Assembly (NCBI GenBank): GCA_002402585.1
Contig: DHGC01000077.1
Span: 1-57,249 of the forward strand
Source of the DNA: Erysipelotrichaceae bacterium UBA4808
GTDB taxonomy: Bacteria > Bacillota_I > Bacilli_A > Erysipelotrichales > Erysipelotrichaceae
Reading direction: 5' to 3'
Length of the DNA stretch: 57,249 nt
The notes under the pieces were generated by a model. That model did not search any database. It had not been told where the DNA came from and worked only from the letters and a program-made list of their open reading frames with translations. The translations under genes were made by a program, and so were the position numbers. This document shows, in pieces, positions 52,776 to 57,249 of this stretch. Numbering within the stretch: the stretch's first letter is position 1; every line of letters starts with the position of its first letter.

Positions 52776-53473
52776 AACAAAAATATTCTTTTGTACATTT
52801 CGGTATTGCTTTAGCTTTGTGTTTGCTTGCGATTGGTGGAAGCTTACTTTACATTCACAACCAACTAGAACTCGTAGAGGTCTATGTTGCAAAAGAGGAC
52901 TTGTCTGCGCGAACACTGATCAATGATGATGATCTGAATAAAATTAAAGTACCTAAGGCGTATCTAAGTCCGAATGCGATATTGGATAAAGAGCAGATGC
53001 TTGGGATGTATGTCAAAATCAATGCTTCGATTCCAAAGGGAAGTCTTGTTTATCAATCCACAATTGAGTCTTTGGATGAATCGATTGATCAACCGAGCCT
53101 TCTACTAAAAAGCAATCAAGCCGTTTATGCAATCGATGTAAGTTTGACCAGTACTTCAGGGAATACGTTACAGATTGGATCTAAAGTCGATATTTATGGG
53201 ACTTTGAAAGTAGGACGTGAGACAAAAGTTGATCTGCTCTTCAAACAGGTGCGTGTCATCAGTGTCAAAGATAAGAACGGGAATGAAGTGGATCGCAAAA
53301 ACAATCAAATGCCGAAGCTCTTGTTGGTAGCTTTTGATCAAGTTGAGATACCATTAATCACTAAATTGATTGCGATGGGTGAAATCACCATCACACCAAC
53401 CGCTGAGTTCTTTAGTGAAGATGAATGTGTCCTCAATGAACAATCCATTTTGTTGGATATCTTGTATGCTTGA
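52772..53473 (+). CDS. CpaB/RcpC-like SAF-domain pilus protein
   Basis: A 233-aa protein with one N-terminal membrane helix (about 10-28) and a SAF domain (about 37-100: VAKEDLSARTLINDDDL, then SIPKGSLVYQSTIE). The remainder includes the typical GSKVDIYG segment of Flp pilus assembly CpaB proteins. It would act outside the membrane in pilus assembly. Gene order with TadA, TadB and TadC downstream supports the call. It overlaps tadA by 8 bases. Confidence 0.8.
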   Translation: MKQKYSFVHFGIALALCLLAIGGSLLYIHNQLELVEVYVAKEDLSARTLINDDDLNKIKVPKAYLSPNAILDKEQMLGMYVKINASIPKGSLVYQSTIESLDESIDQPSLLLKSNQAVYAIDVSLTSTSGNTLQIGSKVDIYGTLKVGRETKVDLLFKQVRVISVKDKNGNEVDRKNNQMPKLLLVAFDQVEIPLITKLIAMGEITITPTAEFFSEDECVLNEQSILLDILYA

Positions 53474-54479
53474 AAATTTTGATTTTGGGGTGATTCAGTC
53501 TTATGTGGATGATCCGATGATTACGGATATTAATTACAATGGTCGTCAATGTTGGATCGATCACTTACATAAGGGGCGTTACCCTTTAGCGCCATTCGAT
53601 GCGCATGAGGCCATGCAGATTCTGGTCTATAAGATTGCGAACTATGTTAATCTTCCTTTCAATGCGACAAGTCCTGTATTGGAAGCGGAAACCGAGAGCT
53701 TGCGTATCAGTCTTTTACACCCAAGTATCGCTAAGGGTGGTCTTAGCCTATCGCTTCGTAAAACACCTGCTATGTGTCGTTTGCACGACGCTGAGACGGG
53801 TATTAAAGCATATGCACCGGAATGGGTGATTGTCTTATTGCAGGAAGCGGTCAAGCATCGAAAGAACATTCTTGTGAGTGGACTTCCAGGATCAGGGAAG
53901 ACTGAATTTGTGAAATATCTTATGGAGAGTATTCCTGCGCATGAACGTGTCATCACAATCGAGGATAGTCTTGAACTTCGTTATGGTGATATTCATCCAA
54001 CCAAAGATCATGTGATGCTCAAGGTTCAAGAACGCTTTGGATATGAACAGGCCATTAAGACAAGTTTGCGCCAAAGACCCGATTGGATTTGTGTATCTGA
54101 AGTGCGCGGATCTGAAATCATGTATCTATTACAAAGCATTTCAACGGGTACAAGTCTGATCAGTACCATTCATGCGGAAAGTGCCTTCGCAATTCCAGCG
54201 CGCATGTTGATGCTGATGCCGGGTTTTGACTTAAACAATCAAAGCTTGCTGACCATGATTCACGACTGTATCGACTTTGGGATTCACTTGGAAGTCAATC
54301 ATGATGGACAGAAAGTCGTGCGATCGATTCGTGAATTGGTCCAATTTAAAATCAATGAGAACTATGAACAAGAAAAGAAAACAATCTATCAATGCGATGA
54401 TAAAAACAAAGCCATTCGCTACCCAAGTTTATTCCCATCTAAGAAAACTAAGGTTTCAAGAACTCCTTTGGATCTTTAG
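53466..54479 (+). CDS. tadA: Tad pilus assembly ATPase TadA/CpaF
   Basis: A 337-aa type II/IV secretion ATPase that powers Flp pilus extension. Walker A is GLPGSGKT in LVSGLPGSGKTEF (about residues 140-147); the Asp box reads ITIEDSLELR, and STIHAES carries the His-box histidine. At 337 aa it is shorter than typical CpaF (420-500 aa) because of a reduced N-terminus. The ATG at 53466 is chosen because it precedes the conserved part; there is only a weak ribosome binding site, consistent with coupling to cpaB. Confidence 0.87.
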   Translation: MLENFDFGVIQSYVDDPMITDINYNGRQCWIDHLHKGRYPLAPFDAHEAMQILVYKIANYVNLPFNATSPVLEAETESLRISLLHPSIAKGGLSLSLRKTPAMCRLHDAETGIKAYAPEWVIVLLQEAVKHRKNILVSGLPGSGKTEFVKYLMESIPAHERVITIEDSLELRYGDIHPTKDHVMLKVQERFGYEQAIKTSLRQRPDWICVSEVRGSEIMYLLQSISTGTSLISTIHAESAFAIPARMLMLMPGFDLNNQSLLTMIHDCIDFGIHLEVNHDGQKVVRSIRELVQFKINENYEQEKKTIYQCDDKNKAIRYPSLFPSKKTKVSRTPLDL

Positions 54480-55176
54480 TGAACTAGCCTTGACGATATG
54501 GATTGCCACACGTTTTGGACTTCCTCAACAATCCATTCTGATTCTATTCATCACGACGATTGTTCTGACACCGATCTTCTTTCGTTATCAATTGCAGTGG
54601 ATCAAGCAGGAACAAGCTTTCTTCAATCTAACGGATTTTCTTCAACAGTTTATTGCGAGTTTCAAGTCGCACCCCAAAATTTACGCAGCACTTTTGGAAT
54701 GTGAGGATATCACACAAGGTCAGTTGCGTAAGGATATCAGACACTGGATAGAAGGACTTGAAAAGGGTGGGTATCCTCAGGAACATGCCAAAGCTTTCAT
54801 GCGTAAATATGGACATTTTACCATTGGGAATATGGTTCACCTCATGTTGGCTGTGGAAAACTATGGAAGCTTTCATTATGCTGAGGGTTTTGAAATCATC
54901 CAAGATGATATTGAAGAATGGATCGAAGATACCTATGCCTTCAAACAGGAACAGATCCAAACACAAAGAAAGATTCAAATCCTATCCTTATTCTCAATGG
55001 GCATCGCCTATATGAGTCATAACATGTTGTTTAAATCTGATATGGTAAGTGAATTGGGTTTTTATCATACGAGTCTGTTGTTGTTCTTTGGCTTGATTCT
55101 TCTAACCTTGTTCTTTGCTCAAAAGATGATCGCAGTGCCATGGATTGAGAAGAAGGAGTTGATATGGAACGACTGA
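54364..55176 (+). CDS. tadB: Tad pilus platform protein TadB-like
   Basis: About 270 aa. Two hydrophobic segments near the N-terminus and two at the C-terminus flank a soluble helical domain, the layout of TadB/GspF-like platform proteins. The LTDFLQQFIASFKSHPKIYAAL region has the alternating pattern seen in the family. The start is uncertain: ATGs at 54355, 54364 and 54397 all lie inside tadA, giving an 80-125-base overlap, and none has a strong ribosome binding site. Confidence 0.72.
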   Translation: MNKKRKQSINAMIKTKPFATQVYSHLRKLRFQELLWIFSELALTIWIATRFGLPQQSILILFITTIVLTPIFFRYQLQWIKQEQAFFNLTDFLQQFIASFKSHPKIYAALLECEDITQGQLRKDIRHWIEGLEKGGYPQEHAKAFMRKYGHFTIGNMVHLMLAVENYGSFHYAEGFEIIQDDIEEWIEDTYAFKQEQIQTQRKIQILSLFSMGIAYMSHNMLFKSDMVSELGFYHTSLLLFFGLILLTLFFAQKMIAVPWIEKKELIWND

Positions 55177-55910
55177 TGCTAAGTGTTATGGTATTGCTTT
55201 TGTGGAAGTTGGGAGATCCTTGGTTGAGTGAGCATTGTATGTACTTGCGTGAGAAGGCGTGTGATCATATTGAAGCAGTTCTCAAGATCAAGCTGGATCA
55301 AGCATGGATGTTGAGTCGTATCCAACGCTTAAGATATCTACGACTCATCATTCTTCTAATCGCATTTGACATTCGCTTCATCTACATCGTCTTATTCGTT
55401 TTAATTTTTGTCTATAAATCAACTTATCTTCGCTTGAAACACCAAGCCAAGCAACATATCCAATTGGTGCGTTACCAATTTCCAATCTACCTCAGACAAC
55501 TCCAAATCCTCCTACAAAACAATACCGTCGTGAATGCAGTCGAACAGTCCTTGGCTTATGTTCCGGATGTGCTCAAAGAAGATATCCATGTCTTTCATAC
55601 GGCACTCTTGGAGGACTCTCGCTCACTCAACACGTACATCTTACAGATGCAGGCTTATCAACTTCCTGAAATCACGCGTGCTTTCAAATGGTTGTATCGT
55701 TACCAAAGCATTGGGAGTCAGGATGCGTATCGTCAGTTTAATCGCATGATTCTATCGACATCGAAATGGTTGCGTCAAGCACGTATCCATCAAAAACAGA
55801 ATGCCGTTGGAATATATCAGTGGATGGGTATGTTGCCGTTGGTGGGTGTCACCATGGTCTTCATCTCAGCCATGTTAAGTGTCGCACTGACACTCTTTGA
55901 AAGGGGGTGA
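55164..55910 (+). CDS. tadC: Tad pilus platform protein TadC-like
   Basis: A 248-aa membrane protein. Hydrophobic segments near 1-18, two around 58-85 and one at the C-terminus (about 220-243) match a TadC/GspF-like platform subunit; the middle domain includes YRQFNRMILSTSKWLRQAR. It overlaps tadB by 13 bases and has AAGGAG before its ATG. TadB and TadC are expected to form the inner-membrane platform for the TadA motor. Confidence 0.72.
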   Translation: MERLMLSVMVLLLWKLGDPWLSEHCMYLREKACDHIEAVLKIKLDQAWMLSRIQRLRYLRLIILLIAFDIRFIYIVLFVLIFVYKSTYLRLKHQAKQHIQLVRYQFPIYLRQLQILLQNNTVVNAVEQSLAYVPDVLKEDIHVFHTALLEDSRSLNTYILQMQAYQLPEITRAFKWLYRYQSIGSQDAYRQFNRMILSTSKWLRQARIHQKQNAVGIYQWMGMLPLVGVTMVFISAMLSVALTLFERG

Positions 55911-55914
55911 ACAC

Positions 55915-56058
55915 ATGAAGGCGTTTTTTGAAGAATATGGTTTGGTATTGGTCGTAACTGTCATTGCAACAGGCATGATTACGTTCTCGGAGACTTTTAA
56001 AACAACGATGCAAACAACTCTAGAAACTCAATGGTCAGAAATGACAACGGGTAGCTGA
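55915..56058 (+). CDS. Flp-type mini-pilin candidate (47 aa)
   Basis: A 47-codon gene with a strong AAGGGGGTGA ribosome binding site 4 bases before its ATG, 4 bases after tadC, and sharing one base with the next start (TGATG). The protein begins MKAFFEEYGLVLVV; the E-Y-G-L followed by a hydrophobic helix matches the core of Flp pilins (EYGLI). There is almost no leader and no Gly before the expected cleavage point. The C-terminal half is polar and Thr-rich. Position after TadABC fits the major pilin. Confidence 0.72.
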   Translation: MKAFFEEYGLVLVVTVIATGMITFSETFKTTMQTTLETQWSEMTTGS

Positions 56059-56396
56059 TGAAAGGTGCGTTTGAAACGGCATTGGTCATGATGTTTGGCA
56101 TGATGTTCATGGTCATGGGTATGGATTACTTGAAAGTGGTTGTGATGAACAATCAAGCTCGATTGTTGGCTGAAAACAGTCTAGCCATCATAGAACACCA
56201 AAATCGGTACGATGATTCGGTTCAAGTTTTGATTGATCAAAACAAAGGCTATTGTGTATCTTGCATTTTGATGATCGAACCCCATTCTGTCTATCTTGGA
56301 CGGTATCGTGTCATCGTGAATTATCCCATTGAATTGAAGCATATCAACTATCACACCATGGCTAAACTTGAACTCTTGAGTCGGCCATTAAGTTAG
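56058..56396 (+). CDS. TadE-like pseudopilin
   Basis: A 112-aa protein with one N-terminal hydrophobic helix (about 7-30) that begins MKGAFETALVMMFG, resembling TadE/pseudopilin starts (small residue, Glu, then helix). The soluble part contains two cysteines (Cys66 and Cys69 region, YCVSC). It probably is a minor pilin of the cluster. Its stop lies just ahead of a terminator. Confidence 0.65.
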   Translation: MKGAFETALVMMFGMMFMVMGMDYLKVVVMNNQARLLAENSLAIIEHQNRYDDSVQVLIDQNKGYCVSCILMIEPHSVYLGRYRVIVNYPIELKHINYHTMAKLELLSRPLS

Positions 56397-56417
56397 TGCA
56401 GCAATCTGCACTTTCTT
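56395..56417 (+). terminator. Terminator of the Tad-like cluster
   Basis: AGTGCAG (56395-56401), loop CAAT, CTGCACT (56406-56412), then TTCTTT. Confidence 0.75.
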
Positions 56418-56434
56418 TGCATGTGATTTTAAGC

Positions 56435-56447
56435 TAAAATTAAGCTA
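56435..56447 (+). promoter_or_regulatory. -10 box giving a probable leaderless coaX mRNA
   Basis: TAAAAT (56435-56440) ends 6 bases before the ATG at 56447, with no ribosome binding site and only a weak -35. Confidence 0.5.
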
Positions 56448-57208
56448 TGTTAATCACCATCGATATCGGCAATTCCAATATTGTCTGTGTAGTTTATTCC
56501 AATTCAAAAGAACGTTTGTATGACAAACGTTTTGAAACCATTAAAGAGAATATTGAGGAAGCTTATCCTCAGTTTGTCAAAGAGGAGCTCTTGTTTCTAA
56601 AAGAACGCTTTAAGTGTGAAGCCATTATGCTAAGCAATGTTGTACCTGCAATCGATCGAGTCGTCTTCAATGCTTTGAAAGAAGGCTTAAAGGTGAATGT
56701 ATATCGCTGTGACTTGAGTACTGTACCTGATTTTGAAGTGATGTTGGATGATCCACGCGAACTTGGAGCGGATTTCATCGCTACCAGTTATGGAGCGATG
56801 GCTAAGTATCCCTTACCCATCATTGTCGCGGATTTAGGATCTGCGACAAAAGTCAGCGCATTGAATCTTGAAGGAAATTTCGCTGGAGGCATCATCATGC
56901 CTGGTTTGCGTATCGCACAAGACGCACTCAACCGTTTCATACCACATCTCCCGCAGATTCCACTTGTTGTGCCGCAATCTGTTTTGGGGAGCGATACGAT
57001 CACGGCCATGCAGGCAGGATTGATGTATTCTACAATCGATTCCATCGAAGGCATTGCGCGGCGCATCGAATCAAGTTTCAATGCAAAGTGCTCAAAAGTA
57101 CTGACGGGTGGTCTGTCGGTCTTGATTCATAAGGATACGAAAGACTATGCCTATGAACCGTATTTGTTGAATGAAGGCTTGTTCGAAATCTACCAACTTT
57201 TAAAGTGA
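56447..57208 (+). CDS. coaX: Type III pantothenate kinase
   Basis: A 253-aa ASKHA-fold kinase for the first step of coenzyme A synthesis, the type insensitive to CoA feedback in known members. The phosphate-1 motif IDIGNSNIV (about 4-12), DDPRELGADFIA and VADLGSATKVSAL are conserved. Its Asp residues fit the catalytic pattern. It ends 41 bases before the window edge; I see nothing further there. Confidence 0.93.
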   Translation: MLITIDIGNSNIVCVVYSNSKERLYDKRFETIKENIEEAYPQFVKEELLFLKERFKCEAIMLSNVVPAIDRVVFNALKEGLKVNVYRCDLSTVPDFEVMLDDPRELGADFIATSYGAMAKYPLPIIVADLGSATKVSALNLEGNFAGGIIMPGLRIAQDALNRFIPHLPQIPLVVPQSVLGSDTITAMQAGLMYSTIDSIEGIARRIESSFNAKCSKVLTGGLSVLIHKDTKDYAYEPYLLNEGLFEIYQLLK

Positions 57209-57249
57209 ATTATTTTGGCTCAAAATCGCGAATTATTAAAGTAAATTCA

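Noticed and set aside
52452..52916. 154-aa minus-strand frame across the start of the Tad-like cluster
   Set aside because: Antisense to two plausible overlapping genes with good ribosome binding sites and no recognisable motif of its own.
57209..57249. Short direct repeat (GAATTATT) at the right edge
   Set aside because: Only two 8-base AT-rich copies in 41 bases; nothing further can be supported.
1..57249. CRISPR arrays, tRNA or rRNA genes, insertion sequences, prophage
   Set aside because: No regularly spaced repeats, cloverleaf or rRNA signatures, transposases, integrases or att-like duplications were seen.

Overview
The window looks like a chromosomal segment of a low-GC Gram-positive bacterium (Bacillota), most likely of the class Erysipelotrichia. 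That placement is an inference. It rests on Firmicutes gene orders (ftsW-rsmD-coaD; gmk-priA-rsmB-rlmN-prpC-prkC-rsgA-rpe-thiN-rpmB), an hrcA-grpE-dnaK-dnaJ-clpB heat-shock cluster with CIRCE operators, a type III glutamine synthetase, AGGAGG-type ribosome binding sites and no sporulation genes. There are no rRNA or tRNA genes, CRISPR arrays, insertion sequences or phage genes that I can recognise. No gene-free stretch exceeds about 220 bases.

Layout. 1-3470 (minus): 5' end of RNase J, peptide deformylase, an ATP-grasp protein and an amino-acid permease. 3575-5774: ftsW, rsmD, coaD. 5841-13105: heat-shock cluster behind a double CIRCE promoter. 13203-21596: sugar-PTS island with a PRD regulator, EIIB, a frameshifted GH1 6-phospho-beta-glucosidase, EIIA, EIIC, a PAP2 phosphatase and a MupG/GH170-type 6-phospho-glycosidase. 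21614-23548: flippase-like membrane protein, small lipoprotein and YgjP-type metallopeptidase, convergent with rqcH. 25271-34790: gmk, priA, rsmB, rlmN, prpC, prkC, rsgA, rpe, thiN in a tightly overlapping run. 34814-37454: rpmB (minus), then ftsA and ftsZ. 37506-41295: GNAT protein, nadE, AI-2E-family permease. 41319-44268 (minus): glnA type III, NifU-like protein, YuiD-type protein. 44341-45973: S1-domain protein and pgi. 46023-47150 (minus): ApbE flavin transferase, divergent from 47282-52333, an Rnf operon (C, D, G, E, A, a small Cys-rich protein, B). 52410-56396: a minimal Tad-like pilus cluster. 56447-57208: coaX.

How the genes work together. ApbE would attach FMN to the Rnf subunits. 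This Rnf complex is unusual: RnfD carries an extra FMN-binding domain, RnfB stops after its first Fe-S motif, and a four-cysteine membrane protein sits between rnfA and rnfB. The Tad-like cluster has the ATPase, two membrane platform proteins, a SAF/CpaB protein and three very small pilin-like proteins, but no prepilin peptidase or TadZ. The PTS island pairs two 6-phospho-glycosidase families with one PTS and a regulator whose AAA+ domain has lost key residues.

Across the window, six genes (ftsW, the flippase-like gene, priA, rlmN, the GNAT gene, coaX) have a -10 box ending only 6-7 bases before the start codon and no ribosome binding site. This points to leaderless transcripts. FtsA has lost the glycine-rich motifs of its nucleotide site. 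All statements come from reading the sequence and general family knowledge; no searches were run.
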